From Acidobacteriaceae bacterium (GTDB taxonomy: Bacteria; Acidobacteriota; Terriglobia; Terriglobales; Acidobacteriaceae), in contig JAPWKG010000024.1 in the NCBI GenBank assembly GCA_028283625.1, forward strand, positions 124,001-188,000: 64,000 nucleotides of DNA, given 5' to 3'. The notes beneath the pieces were generated by a model. The model searched no databases, was not told the origin of the DNA, and worked only from the letters and a program-made list of their open reading frames with translations. Numbering within the stretch: position 1 is the stretch's first letter; each line of letters starts with the position of its first letter. The translations under genes were made by a program, and so were the position numbers. Shown piece by piece: positions 44,286-53,416 of the stretch.

Positions 44286-47200
44286 ATGACCTATTTTGCG
44301 GCAAAGCGATTCGAATCTTCGCAGAACGAGCAGAGTGCCGCTGTTGCATCTTCGGCTCCGAATACATCAATTGAATTCCTCGATCCCTCTTTTGAGCGGT
44401 GGCTTGGTGGGGGACAAAGAGAGGATGTCCGTTCTGCGGTAACACGCGTTTCGCGCATCTATCATCTGGCTTGCTTCGGCCTTCTCCTGCTGCTGCTGGT
44501 GGGAGCGTTGTTTGGCTGCGGCGGCGGTTATGCCGGTACGGGTCTCGATAGCATTACCTCGTCGGCTCATACCATTGACGCTACGCAAGCGGTTACGCTG
44601 CAGACCTCGAGCTCGGCAACGGTGCCCGTGCAATGGTCGATGAAGGGCGATACCTGCGGGGACACCTGCGGCAGTCTTTCCTCCTCGGGCCACTCGGCGG
44701 TCTACGCCGCTCCTGCCAGCCTGGACGCTGCGATCCACGTAGCGGTCACAGCGGGCATCAGCGGAACGCAAAGCAAGCAGAGCACAACCATTACGGTCAA
44801 TCCGGCGGTCGCGTTCGTCGGTACGCCTGCGAGCGGTATCGTTGGAACTCCTTACTCCTACACTGTGGCTACGACCGGTGGCACGGGTTCGGTTGCTTTG
44901 AGTCTGGTCTCCGGCACTCTGCCGGATGGACTTGCTTTCAACAGCGCCACTGGCCTTATCTCAGGCACGCCGACGACAGAAGGCACCTTCACCTTCGTGT
45001 TGCGTGCGTTAGACCAGAGCGATCTTCCTTTCTCCATCAACCTCACCGCGACGATTGTGATTACAACGGCCGCAACGCCGCTCGCTGTTACCCCGGTTAC
45101 GCTTCCGGTTGGAACTGTGGGGACGGCATACTCTGCGGGCCTGACCGCAACGGGAGGCGCGGCACCCTACACCTGGACCGTTGCAAGCGGTTCACTGCCG
45201 AGCGGCCTTGCGCTGACCTCCGGTGGCGTTGTGACCGGAACACCCACGGCTGCCGGTACGTCCAGCTTTACCGCGCAGGTTGCTGACAGTAAGGGCGCAA
45301 CGGTGACTGAGTCTCTGAGCATTACGGTGAACCCTGCCGCCTCGCCGTTGTCGATTACTTCAGGTGCACCGCCGATCGGCACTGTAGGCGTTGCCTACAC
45401 AATGGCTCTGGCAGCTGACGGTGGTACAACGCCGTACACCTGGAGCCTGCTGGCCGGCAGCTTGCCCGCCGGACTTACTCTCTCCTCCGCCGGAGCCATC
45501 ACCGGCACACCCACAGCGCAGGGCACCTCGAACTTTACGGTACAGGTCGCAGATAGCGCGGGTGCAACGGCAACGGCGACGCTGAGCATTACTGTGGATG
45601 CAGAGGTGACAACGCCTCTGGTCATCACCTCTGGTGCGCCACCTTCGGGCACCGTTGGCACAGCGTACACCATGACTCTCGGCGCGAGCGGTGGAACTCT
45701 GCCCTACGCATGGAGCCTGAGCTCGGGCAGTCTGCCCTCCGGGCTCGGTCTTTCTACCGCGGGTGTGATTGCTGGCACGCCTATCGCAAAGGGTACGTCG
45801 AGCTTTGTGGTGCAAGTGACAGACTCTACCGGCGCCACGGCGACAGCGACGCTGAGCATTACCATCAACGCCGCCACAACAACCCTCTCTATTCCTGCAA
45901 TTACGCTGCCTGCCGGTACGGTCGGTAGCGTGTACGCCAGCTCGCTCAGCGCAACGGGAGGCACCACGCCTTATACATGGGGGCTGGCCTCGGGTAGCGT
46001 GCCGGCGGGTCTTACGCTCTCTTCCACCGGCTCTATCGCAGGCACACCGACGACGAAGGGTACTGAGAGCTTTGTGGCTCAGGTGACGGACTCGACCGGT
46101 GCAACGGCGACGGTTTCGCTGAGCATTACGATCAACGCGGCGACGATTGTGCTCAGCATTCCTGCCACCACGCTGCCTTCCGGTACGGTTGGCACAACGT
46201 ACACCAGCTCGCTGAGCGCAACGGGCGGTTCTTCACCGTATACGTGGAGCACCGCATCCGGCAGCCTGCCTGCTGGCCTTACGCTCTCTTCCAGCGGTGC
46301 AATCGTCGGTACGCCAACGACGAAGGGAACAGCAAGCTTTGTGGCACAGGTGACGGACTCAGCTGCAGCCACAGCGACGGTTTCCCTCAGCATTACCGTC
46401 AACGATGCGGCAACGCCGCTGTCCATCCCCGCAGCCACGCTGCCGGGCGGTACGGTCGGCACCGCGTATACCAGCAGTCTGGTGGCTGCAGGCGGCAGTA
46501 CACCTTACGCCTGGAGCGTGCTCTCCGGAACCCTGCCTCCTGGTCTGTCTCTCTCTTCGACGGGTGCCATCACCGGCACGCCAACGACGACGGGAAGCTA
46601 TAGCTTCGTGACGCAGGTCAAGGACTCGCTTGAGGCCAGCGCTTCTGCAACCTTCAGCATTGCGGTGCAAAGCGGAACAACGCTTGCGTTGACCGTCTCC
46701 ACCCTACCTGAGGGCACGGTCGGCGTCGCCTACCAGCAATCGATCGGAGTTACGGGCGGCACGAGTGCTTACGCTTGCTCGCTGGTCTCCGGTGCATTGC
46801 CTGCGGGGCTTAATCTTGGCTCAAGCTGCGTTGTAAGTGGTACGCCTTCTGCCTCAGGCTCTTCGAGCTTTGAGGTCAAGGTGACCGACAGCAGCACGCC
46901 GACGCAGACCATTACCGGCACACTCACCATGACCATTGTGCCGGCCACCATAGTGCTGAACATCGGTGTCCCACCGGTCGCCGTGGTAGGCACACCCTAT
47001 ACCGGCAGCATTCCGGTTACCGGAGGAACGGGGCCGTATAGCTGCACCATAACCGCCGGCACGCTTCCGGACGGCCTCTCACTGGGGGCGGCCTGCAGCA
47101 TCACCGGTACACCGACCACTGTGCAGACCAGCCTGGTTACGGTCAATGTGACGGACTCGGCTTCGCCTGCGAACACTGGTTCCTCAACGGTCACCTTCAC

Positions 47201-49094
47201 GGTGCAGGCTCCGGCAGCGCTCTCGCTCACCGGATCTCTGCCGAATGCAACGCTCGGACAGGCTTATCGCCAGAAGCTGACGGCGACCGGCGGTGTTGCA
47301 CCCTATACCTACGCGGTCACTGCCGGCAGCCTGCCAAGCGGACTGATGTTGTCCACGGACGGTACGGTCAGCGGTACGCCGACGGCTCCGGGTGCGACCA
47401 GCTTTACGGTCACGGCAACGGATAGTGAGAAGACGCCGCAAACGGCAAGCCTGTCTCTGGTTCTTCTAGTCACCTATCCCAGCACACCGTATGACGATGC
47501 TCTGAAAGGGCCGTATGCCTTCCTGATGCAGGGTTATGACGATGTACTGCTAGGTGTGCTGGCTTACCAGACGGCAACGGTTGGAAGCTTTACCGCGGAT
47601 GGTACCGGCGGTTTGACCGCTGGCGAGCAGGACAGCAATCACCAGTCTTCAAACCCGACCTCTCCGACGGTTGCAACGGAGCACGTCCTCGGTACCTACA
47701 CCTTGAGCTCGGATTACCGTGGATCGCTCACGCTGACCACGCTCAAAGCAGACGGAACCGTTGATGGAACGATCTCCTACGCGATCGCAGCCAAGGTTCC
47801 TTCAGCAATCGAGCCGGTTACCACGAACGGAACGCTGATTGAAGACGACGGCAACGGTCTGGTCGGTTCCAGGGGCAGCGGTACCTTCGAGGCGCAGACA
47901 GCGCTGGCGACGGCAACTTCGCTCAGCGGTGGCTATGCCTTCGGTCTCCAGGGCGATACGCCTTGCCTGCCGTCCTGCACGCTCAACCTCAGCGCAGGGC
48001 CGGTTGCCGCTGTCGGCCAGTTCACGGTGCTTTCTGACGGCTCCTTGAGCGGCGAAGAAGATGCCAACATCTCGTCTGTGAACTATCCCGAAGCTGGGTT
48101 GCAGGGCTCTGCAAGCTCGGCGGACGGAAGCGGACGTATCCAACTCACTCTGTCTAACAGCAAGATCAACTTTGCTGCCTTCCCCACGGACTATGCGGTG
48201 TACATGATTGATGCAACCCACGCATACGTTCTGTCCACGGACAAGCACTCCTCGTACGTGATGCTGGCTGGTTCGATGAGCTCCCAGGCTCAAACAACCT
48301 TCAGCAACAATGCGATGAGCGGCGGTTATGTCGGCTACGAAAATACGGCCTCGAACCCCGGTTTGCTGGGCACAGTCTTGAATAACGTGCTGAACCTGAG
48401 CTCGGCGACTGTCTTCCGCGGAGTTGCTACAGGCACGGGAACCTGCAACACCACCAACGTAGAAACTGGCGGTCTTACAGGCTTGATCAATGGCTTGACC
48501 GGGTTGGGCAGCGGCGTTCCGCTCCTGAACGCTTTGCTTGGAACCTATCAATCCACGGGGAACAGCAACTGCCAGGTCGGCAGCAACGGCCGCGTCGTGC
48601 TGAACTACCCGGTACCGAACAACCTGCTTACCGGTCTGTTGCAGTTGTTGGGGCTTTCGACCACGCCTCCTCCGGCGCGCATCGTTTACCTCAGCAGCAA
48701 CAGCACGGGCTACTTCCTCGAGTCGGGTTACGCCGGTATCGGGCACATCGAGAAGCAGACGGGTGCTCCGTACACGCTGGGTTCGCTCAAAGGAACGTTC
48801 ATCTATGGCACGCAACCGGCGGCTTCACTGGCAACGATCAATGCCAGCGGAACCGTGATCGCCGATGGCAATGGGAAAGCGGTCTCCGATCTCGATCTGA
48901 ACGTCGGTGTCGGCAACCTGAACGTGATTCAGCTGGGTGTGAGCGGGAACTACACCTACAAGATGAGCGACGCCAGCGCTGGTCGCTACACGCTTGGCAC
49001 CGATCACGTGATCTACGCTATCTCGCCCAGCCGGTTCGTGGTGATTGACACGAACATCCTCACCACTTCGCCTTCTGTCGCGCTGATTTACTAG
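44286..49094 (+). CDS. Giant He_PIG-repeat surface lipoprotein with long N-terminal extension
   Basis: The product has 1602 residues from ATG 44286 (AGGAGG upstream). Residues 1-57 are polar, then a hydrophobic helix (about 60-77) ends in ALFGC with Cys78, a lipobox-like site far from the start for a lipoprotein. Ten He_PIG immunoglobulin-like domains of about 90 residues follow (to about residue 1065), each with a GTVGTAYT-type turn, GLTLSSTGAISGTPT-type centre and ADSKGATVT-type end. The last 540 residues contain diverged modules (GSFTADGTGGLTAG, GQFTVLSDGSLSGEEDAN, GTVIADGNGKAVSDL) of a type common in acidobacterial surface proteins. A role as adhesin or cell-surface fibre is likely; no enzyme motif was seen. 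OmpA-like gene follows. Confidence 0.8.
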   Translation: MTYFAAKRFESSQNEQSAAVASSAPNTSIEFLDPSFERWLGGGQREDVRSAVTRVSRIYHLACFGLLLLLLVGALFGCGGGYAGTGLDSITSSAHTIDATQAVTLQTSSSATVPVQWSMKGDTCGDTCGSLSSSGHSAVYAAPASLDAAIHVAVTAGISGTQSKQSTTITVNPAVAFVGTPASGIVGTPYSYTVATTGGTGSVALSLVSGTLPDGLAFNSATGLISGTPTTEGTFTFVLRALDQSDLPFSINLTATIVITTAATPLAVTPVTLPVGTVGTAYSAGLTATGGAAPYTWTVASGSLPSGLALTSGGVVTGTPTAAGTSSFTAQVADSKGATVTESLSITVNPAASPLSITSGAPPIGTVGVAYTMALAADGGTTPYTWSLLAGSLPAGLTLSSAGAITGTPTAQGTSNFTVQVADSAGATATATLSITVDAEVTTPLVITSGAPPSGTVGTAYTMTLGASGGTLPYAWSLSSGSLPSGLGLSTAGVIAGTPIAKGTSSFVVQVTDSTGATATATLSITINAATTTLSIPAITLPAGTVGSVYASSLSATGGTTPYTWGLASGSVPAGLTLSSTGSIAGTPTTKGTESFVAQVTDSTGATATVSLSITINAATIVLSIPATTLPSGTVGTTYTSSLSATGGSSPYTWSTASGSLPAGLTLSSSGAIVGTPTTKGTASFVAQVTDSAAATATVSLSITVNDAATPLSIPAATLPGGTVGTAYTSSLVAAGGSTPYAWSVLSGTLPPGLSLSSTGAITGTPTTTGSYSFVTQVKDSLEASASATFSIAVQSGTTLALTVSTLPEGTVGVAYQQSIGVTGGTSAYACSLVSGALPAGLNLGSSCVVSGTPSASGSSSFEVKVTDSSTPTQTITGTLTMTIVPATIVLNIGVPPVAVVGTPYTGSIPVTGGTGPYSCTITAGTLPDGLSLGAACSITGTPTTVQTSLVTVNVTDSASPANTGSSTVTFTVQAPAALSLTGSLPNATLGQAYRQKLTATGGVAPYTYAVTAGSLPSGLMLSTDGTVSGTPTAPGATSFTVTATDSEKTPQTASLSLVLLVTYPSTPYDDALKGPYAFLMQGYDDVLLGVLAYQTATVGSFTADGTGGLTAGEQDSNHQSSNPTSPTVATEHVLGTYTLSSDYRGSLTLTTLKADGTVDGTISYAIAAKVPSAIEPVTTNGTLIEDDGNGLVGSRGSGTFEAQTALATATSLSGGYAFGLQGDTPCLPSCTLNLSAGPVAAVGQFTVLSDGSLSGEEDANISSVNYPEAGLQGSASSADGSGRIQLTLSNSKINFAAFPTDYAVYMIDATHAYVLSTDKHSSYVMLAGSMSSQAQTTFSNNAMSGGYVGYENTASNPGLLGTVLNNVLNLSSATVFRGVATGTGTCNTTNVETGGLTGLINGLTGLGSGVPLLNALLGTYQSTGNSNCQVGSNGRVVLNYPVPNNLLTGLLQLLGLSTTPPPARIVYLSSNSTGYFLESGYAGIGHIEKQTGAPYTLGSLKGTFIYGTQPAASLATINASGTVIADGNGKAVSDLDLNVGVGNLNVIQLGVSGNYTYKMSDASAGRYTLGTDHVIYAISPSRFVVIDTNILTTSPSVALIY
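44796..47480 (+). repeat. Ten tandem He_PIG coding repeats (about 270 bp each)
   Basis: The repeats encode beta-sandwich domains. Repeats 2-7 are closest to one another; 5 and 6 are nearly the same over the ACGACGAAGGG...GTGACGGACTC portion. The outer repeats are more diverged, two of them carrying extra Cys pairs (repeats 8 and 9). Confidence 0.85.
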
Positions 49095-49138
49095 CGCGGC
49101 AGAAGGTCCGCCTTCAGCTTCTCGTGGAAAGGACCGAG

Positions 49139-50437
49139 ATGAATCGCACAATTTGGATGCTTGCTCTCATGAGCGTAATGACCACTGCGGTAAAGGGGCA
49201 GGTCCGCACAGACCCCACACCGTTTATTCCGCGCACCAGTGTTGCGGTTGGCTACAGCCTGCTCAACGCAAATGCGCCTCCAGGCAACAGCGAAGGGTTT
49301 CATGCGCAAGGCGGCTTTGCTTCGGTCGCCGTGCGCACCAAGGACTGGTTGAGCGTTGCGGGTGAGGTGAACGGCGTCCGCGCGACAAAGATCAGTACCT
49401 ATGGCCAGAACCTGACTCTGCTGACCTACACTGCAGGGCCCCGCTTCTCTCTTCATCAGCGTCGTATGTCGGAGTTCGCGCAGGCAATGTTTGGTGCTGC
49501 GCAGGCACGGGACTCCTATTTTCCAACAGCCACCTCGTACACCACTTCAGCAAACAGCTTTGCGCTAACGCTGGGGGGGGGATGGGATATTGAGCTTTCT
49601 CATCACTTCGCTCTGCGTGCCTTTCAGGCACAGTATCTGCACACGGCGTTGCCAAACGCTGTGAACGGATCGCAGAACCAGCTACTGCTCGGAGCTGGTA
49701 TTGTTGCGAAGTTTGGTGGCCACTATGGCACAGCTCGCGGCATGGTGTCGAACGCGACGAAGAAGAGGCTTTCGATTACGTGTTCGGCCAGCGTGAGGAA
49801 CGTGCTGGCGGGGGAATCGCTTGAGGTCGCGGCCATTACCCGTCCTTCGGAGGGTGAAGATGTGGAGTTCGTCTGGACGTCGAACGCGGGGGTTCTCTCA
49901 CGCAATACCCCGGTCATCAGTGTAGAGACAACGGGGCTGGCTCCAGGGCAGTATCACGTGACGGCCCATGCGGAGCTTGTGCAGGATAACTCAGTGGTTG
50001 CAACGTGCGAGGTGCCTTTCCGCGTAGTAGCGCCTCCACCGCCTCCTCCTGCCCCGGTTCCCGCTCCGACGCCTGCGCCGCCCGTAGAGGAAAGTGTCTT
50101 TCATGATCACGTGAAAGACGTCTACTTCGATTACGACAAGTGGGCCATTAAGCCTGAGGCTGCGAACTCGCTGGCGGAAGCGGCTGTTTATCTCAAAGAT
50201 CACCCGCAGCTCCGAATTTTGTTGGGCGGCTTTTCGGATGAACGGGGATCGACCTCTTACAACATCACGCTGGGGCTCAAGCGTGCCAATGCCGTGCGCG
50301 ATGTGTTGGTCAACGCAGGCGTCCCGGAGGATCGTTTGGCTGTGGTGAGCTATGGCAAGGGCGTACAGGTATGCACAAAGCCTGCTGAGTCCTGCTACCA
50401 CCGGAATCGGCGAACCGCTTTTCAGATTCAGCCGTAA
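49139..50437 (+). CDS. OmpA-family protein: N-terminal beta-barrel, Ig-like linker, C-terminal peptidoglycan-binding domain
   Basis: From ATG 49139 (AAAGGA upstream) the product has 432 residues. Signal peptide 1-20 is followed by a barrel-like segment of alternating residues (about 30-205), an immunoglobulin-like piece (215-305), a proline-rich hinge (VAPPPPPPAPVPAPTPAP) and an OmpA domain (about 330-432). The OmpA domain has VYFDYDKWAIKPEA and GGFSDERGSTSYNITLGLKRA, the Asp and Arg that hold diaminopimelate. It ties the outer membrane to the cell wall. The gene starts 44 bp after the giant lipoprotein gene, so both may be cotranscribed; a strong terminator follows. Confidence 0.9.
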   Translation: MNRTIWMLALMSVMTTAVKGQVRTDPTPFIPRTSVAVGYSLLNANAPPGNSEGFHAQGGFASVAVRTKDWLSVAGEVNGVRATKISTYGQNLTLLTYTAGPRFSLHQRRMSEFAQAMFGAAQARDSYFPTATSYTTSANSFALTLGGGWDIELSHHFALRAFQAQYLHTALPNAVNGSQNQLLLGAGIVAKFGGHYGTARGMVSNATKKRLSITCSASVRNVLAGESLEVAAITRPSEGEDVEFVWTSNAGVLSRNTPVISVETTGLAPGQYHVTAHAELVQDNSVVATCEVPFRVVAPPPPPPAPVPAPTPAPPVEESVFHDHVKDVYFDYDKWAIKPEAANSLAEAAVYLKDHPQLRILLGGFSDERGSTSYNITLGLKRANAVRDVLVNAGVPEDRLAVVSYGKGVQVCTKPAESCYHRNRRTAFQIQP

Positions 50438-50450
50438 TCAAGTTTCGGGC

Positions 50451-50495
50451 AGCTGGCTTCTTACGAGCGAAGCGTAGGAAGCCAGCTCTTTTTTT
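50451..50495 (+). terminator. Intrinsic terminator after the OmpA-family gene
   Basis: AGCTGGCTTCTTACG pairs with CGTAGGAAGCCAGCT (one mismatch) and is followed by seven T at 50489-50495. It also separates this transcript from the convergent Tad operon. Confidence 0.9.
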
Positions 50496-50503
50496 GCCCG
50501 ACC

Positions 50504-51028
50504 CTAGAAGGAAACCGTTCCAGTTGTTGTACTGCTCATCGGAAACGTCCGTGTTGGAATCGGGAGCAGGATCGTATACGGATAGGTCACGGTCACGCTG
50601 ACAGCGCAGCCTGCTGAGTTATTGCCGTTGCTGGTATCGCAGGCTGTGCCGTCGGCTCCGATGCCTGGCCAGGAAGCCGTAATGACCAGCTGCGTCGGGT
50701 CGATCCCCGGTGTAACGGTACTCAAGACATACTTACTCACATCAGAGGAAGACGCCGTGCAGCTTGGAGAGCTCGCTGCCGCGCACGCCGTGCCTTGCCA
50801 TCCGGACCCGCGCACGATGGCATAGCGCATCCCTTCGCGTGCAGCGTTAGCGACAAAATGATTCACATACATGGCGCGCGAGATCTCCATGATTCCAATC
50901 ATGGAGAGCAGAATGACCATAGCGGATGCGGCGAACTCGATCGTCGTGTTTCCTTCATCGCTTCGGGCAACACTCCGACGATTAGCGTGCTGCACGAAGC
51001 CTCGCTTTCCCGTGAAGAACAAAGCCAT
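50504..51028 (-). CDS. TadE/TadF-like pseudopilin (last gene of the Tad operon)
   Basis: The 174-residue product has a short basic leader, then SDEGNTTIEFAASAMVILLSMIGIMEISRAMYVNH, the single N-terminal helix of TadE-type minor pilins with the processing-site Glu (TTIEF). Paired cysteines occur in the exported part. The gene overlaps its upstream neighbour by 47 bases, which indicates tight coupling. TadE/F pseudopilins are matured by the prepilin peptidase and are needed for Flp pilus assembly. Confidence 0.82.
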   Translation of the reverse strand: MALFFTGKRGFVQHANRRSVARSDEGNTTIEFAASAMVILLSMIGIMEISRAMYVNHFVANAAREGMRYAIVRGSGWQGTACAAASSPSCTASSSDVSKYVLSTVTPGIDPTQLVITASWPGIGADGTACDTSNGNNSAGCAVSVTVTYPYTILLPIPTRTFPMSSTTTGTVSF

Positions 51029-51443
51029 CCGTAAGGCCTGGGTATGGAATCAGAGGGGTGTAAACGTAAGTGGTATCCAGCTCGACGTAATAAATGGAGT
51101 TGAACGCGCAGATGGGAACAATTGAACAGCTCCCGACAGCGCTTGAACCATCGCTGCACTCGCAACCGTAGGTAGCAACCGGAACAAGCGTGGGTAAAGA
51201 CGGAGCACTTGTGCGCGCGGCCTGCACCATGCCCGCCGTATCAGTAGGGTTCGCTGTGCCGTAGAGTGCTCCAGCATGAGCCGCGGAGGCTGTGGTGATG
51301 GCAGCGGTACAAGCGTTTCCTAGGTCAACGGCTACTGCAAGTAGCAGGACAAGCAAAGGAAGAACGATCGCTACCTCAAGCAGACTGGACCCTTTCTGGT
51401 CGGCACCAAGGCGCAGATTGTTGATTGCATCCTGCTTTAGCAT
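50982..51443 (-). CDS. TadE-like pseudopilin
   Basis: The 153-residue product starts at ATG 51443, with GGAAGGA at good spacing; an in-frame ATG 24 bases upstream is less well placed. The N-terminal helix KGSSLLEVAIVLPLLVLLLAVAVDLG has the TadE pattern (Gly before the cleavage site and Glu within LLEVA). The exported portion has several cysteines (CECSDG, CSIVPIC). It lies 20 bp after the TadG-like gene and overlaps the next TadE-like gene. Confidence 0.85.
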   Translation of the reverse strand: MLKQDAINNLRLGADQKGSSLLEVAIVLPLLVLLLAVAVDLGNACTAAITTASAAHAGALYGTANPTDTAGMVQAARTSAPSLPTLVPVATYGCECSDGSSAVGSCSIVPICAFNSIYYVELDTTYVYTPLIPYPGLTDGFVLHGKARLRAAR

Positions 51444-51463
51444 TTCTTTTCCTTCCCTCAGCC

Positions 51464-52870
51464 TCATTGCACAAGGAACGAAGTGTCTCCGTTGAGCGGC
51501 GACCCATTCTGAAGGGTTGAATAGTCGTTATTGATCACGCTGAGAATATTCGCGGTGAACTGAATTCGATCGGCAACAATAAAGTTGTAGCTTCTTGCTC
51601 CGGAGATAACGCCTACACCCCAGGAGACCAGCGCGTCCGGCATATAGATACCGCCGTTCATGTGGCTACCCTCAAGCAGGCTAATAAGAAACGTGCCTGT
51701 GTTGGTTACTCCGTGCGCCTGAAAGAAAAGGATGCCGCCGTAGGGCCCGCTTGTCGGAGCACTCAGGGTAACGCTGGAGAGCCCAATTAACGGCGGAAAG
51801 CCTGTAATGGAAAAGCTGCCCGCATTGCCCTGGTTGTAGAACATCACGCCTTCTCCCTGGATAATGCTGAGTAGGCTCACCGTCATCGTAAGACCACTGG
51901 TATCCGGTCCTGGAATTCCAAGCACTGTGTAGTGTCCGTTTCGTAGAACGTACACGCCCGGGTTGAAGGTGATGTAAGACAACACGGATGCGGTAATGCT
52001 GATCCCCCCGCAATAGACACCGGGGTTAAACACGATGTGTTGTAGTAATCCGGTAATAATTGTGACTGGCTGTTGCGAGCCGTAGTACGTGTCGCCGGAG
52101 GAGTAACCGCATCCGTCCGTGGCTGAAGCGGGTGGTGTCAGGTAGGCCAAGGGGTCGGCTGGGGTTGGTACCGCGACATGAGTCTGAGCACGGGAATTGA
52201 GCAGGCAGAGTAGGCCTGCAGTTCCGCCGGTGACATGGATCGAGGGTGCGTACATGAGAGCGCCGATCAGGCATGTCACGGCTGCAGGGGATGTCGATTC
52301 CACCACTATGCCGCAGTTCACAACAAAACCAATACCGGCGACGATATTCAACGCTCCCGCGGCACTGGGGTTGAGCGCATAGAGACACGGTCCCCCAAGA
52401 CCTCGCCCCGCTTCAGCCCGCGCGCTGATGTGAAAGCTATTAAAGCCTGCGAACCGCGCGAAGTATGTCGTTATGCTTTCCGAAACGACGGCTTCCACAT
52501 AATTGGTTTTACCGCGATTAGGGTCACTTGAAGAAAGGCAAGGCGGGTTATTGAGTGTTAGCGTCAGCGTCGTTGCAGTTGGGGTTGTGCAGCCCGTGGT
52601 AACGGTGCTGCTGGTGTAACCGTTCTCCGTCAGCGCATTGCGTGCGGCGGTTTGCATCGCAAGGCAGTTTGCGGTTCCCGAGCAGACTCTTCCTTCCAGC
52701 GACGCGGCTAAAGCAGCAGCGTCGGCAGCGGTTTGTAGTCTTCGCTTCTCAAAACGAACGCGGCCGATATCGACCGCCAGACCAAGAAAAAGCATCAGCA
52801 CTAACATGCTGATTGCCACCAGCACGAGTGACTGTCCGTTTTCCTCAGTTATCTCCCGCAGCGATCGCAT
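51464..52870 (-). CDS. TadG-like pilus-assembly protein
   Basis: The 468-residue product opens with ENGQSLVLVAISMLVLMLFLGLAVDIGRV and the coupled FEKRRLQTAADAAALAAS, the TadG/Tad domain hallmark. The long C-terminal part is rich in beta strands and small residues (GVYCGGISITASVLSYITFNP) and lacks the von Willebrand domain of longer TadG proteins. It probably sits in the inner membrane with its bulk in the periplasm, linked to Flp fibre assembly. The start overlaps the DUF192 gene by 22 bases. Confidence 0.85.
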   Translation of the reverse strand: MRSLREITEENGQSLVLVAISMLVLMLFLGLAVDIGRVRFEKRRLQTAADAAALAASLEGRVCSGTANCLAMQTAARNALTENGYTSSTVTTGCTTPTATTLTLTLNNPPCLSSSDPNRGKTNYVEAVVSESITTYFARFAGFNSFHISARAEAGRGLGGPCLYALNPSAAGALNIVAGIGFVVNCGIVVESTSPAAVTCLIGALMYAPSIHVTGGTAGLLCLLNSRAQTHVAVPTPADPLAYLTPPASATDGCGYSSGDTYYGSQQPVTIITGLLQHIVFNPGVYCGGISITASVLSYITFNPGVYVLRNGHYTVLGIPGPDTSGLTMTVSLLSIIQGEGVMFYNQGNAGSFSITGFPPLIGLSSVTLSAPTSGPYGGILFFQAHGVTNTGTFLISLLEGSHMNGGIYMPDALVSWGVGVISGARSYNFIVADRIQFTANILSVINNDYSTLQNGSPLNGDTSFLVQ

Positions 52871-53238
52871 AAAAATTCGTTAGCACCCTGGTCATCGTCT
52901 TCGAGAAACAAAACATCTCCCGTCTGTATTCCGGTCTGCTCAATCGAGCCGGCGGACAGCTCCAATGCGCTTCTCATGCGCAGCACAAGAGCGGTTGCGC
53001 GTTGAGGCGGGATCGACTTCCAGAGGCGAATCACTTTGCCCTGGGCGTCGAGCCCAATGACGTCGATGGGAAAGCGCATCCCTACGGTATGGATGCCGGA
53101 ACTCGGTGTGATCCAAAGCCCGGTGCATCGATCGAGAGCTGGCCTGCCGAGGAGACCCTTTGCGCGTCGCCAGGAGCTATCGGCCATCTCCACATTGCAG
53201 GCTAGAGTTCGACCGCTTCTCAAGTGGCGAACGCGCAT
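52849..53238 (-). CDS. DUF192-family protein inside the Tad operon
   Basis: The 129-residue product has the DUF192 signature: GLLGRPALDRCTGLWITPSS, IHTVGMRFPIDVIGLDAQG, a mid-region LELSAGSIEQTGIQTGD. Unlike many DUF192 proteins, no signal peptide is seen. A Cys pair (CDRC) closes the protein. The family has no firmly established function. Its overlap with the TadG-like gene and position after a tiny membrane-protein gene make it part of the Tad transcript. Confidence 0.88.
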   Translation of the reverse strand: MRVRHLRSGRTLACNVEMADSSWRRAKGLLGRPALDRCTGLWITPSSGIHTVGMRFPIDVIGLDAQGKVIRLWKSIPPQRATALVLRMRSALELSAGSIEQTGIQTGDVLFLEDDDQGANEFLCDRCGR

Positions 53239-53260
53239 AACGAACCTCTTTGTCTTCGGT

Positions 53261-53353
53261 TTAGTGTGCGCGGCTGCGGCGATAGACGATGATGCCGAGA
53301 ACGGTAACGGTGAGAACGGCGGCTACGATGCGGAGAATATTGACTGAGTCCAT
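53261..53353 (-). CDS. Putative 30-residue single-helix membrane protein
   Basis: ATG at 53353 is preceded by GAAAGGAAGAAC, a good ribosome-binding site, and the frame ends with TAA at 53261. The product starts MDSVNILRIV, continues as one hydrophobic helix through about residue 24 and ends with YRRSRAH, so an inside-positive C-terminus is expected. It fills the otherwise empty 178-bp gap between the TadC-like and DUF192 genes. I do not recognise a family. The ribosome-binding site, the amphipathic layout and the operon position support it; the shortness makes chance possible. Confidence 0.55.
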   Translation of the reverse strand: MDSVNILRIVAAVLTVTVLGIIVYRRSRAH

Positions 53354-53416
53354 GATGTTCTTCCTTTCAGGAGACTGCTTCTACGGAGTTATCGGCAAAA
53401 TTCGCCTACGCTTGAG

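Noticed and set aside
44796-47480. Regular repeats considered as a CRISPR array
   Set aside because: The period is about 270 bp, the repeats are diverged and continuously coding as He_PIG domains; there are no short identical repeats with unique spacers and no cas gene.
47802-48815. 337-codon minus-strand frame
   Set aside because: Antisense to the giant lipoprotein C-terminus; Arg-rich shadow.
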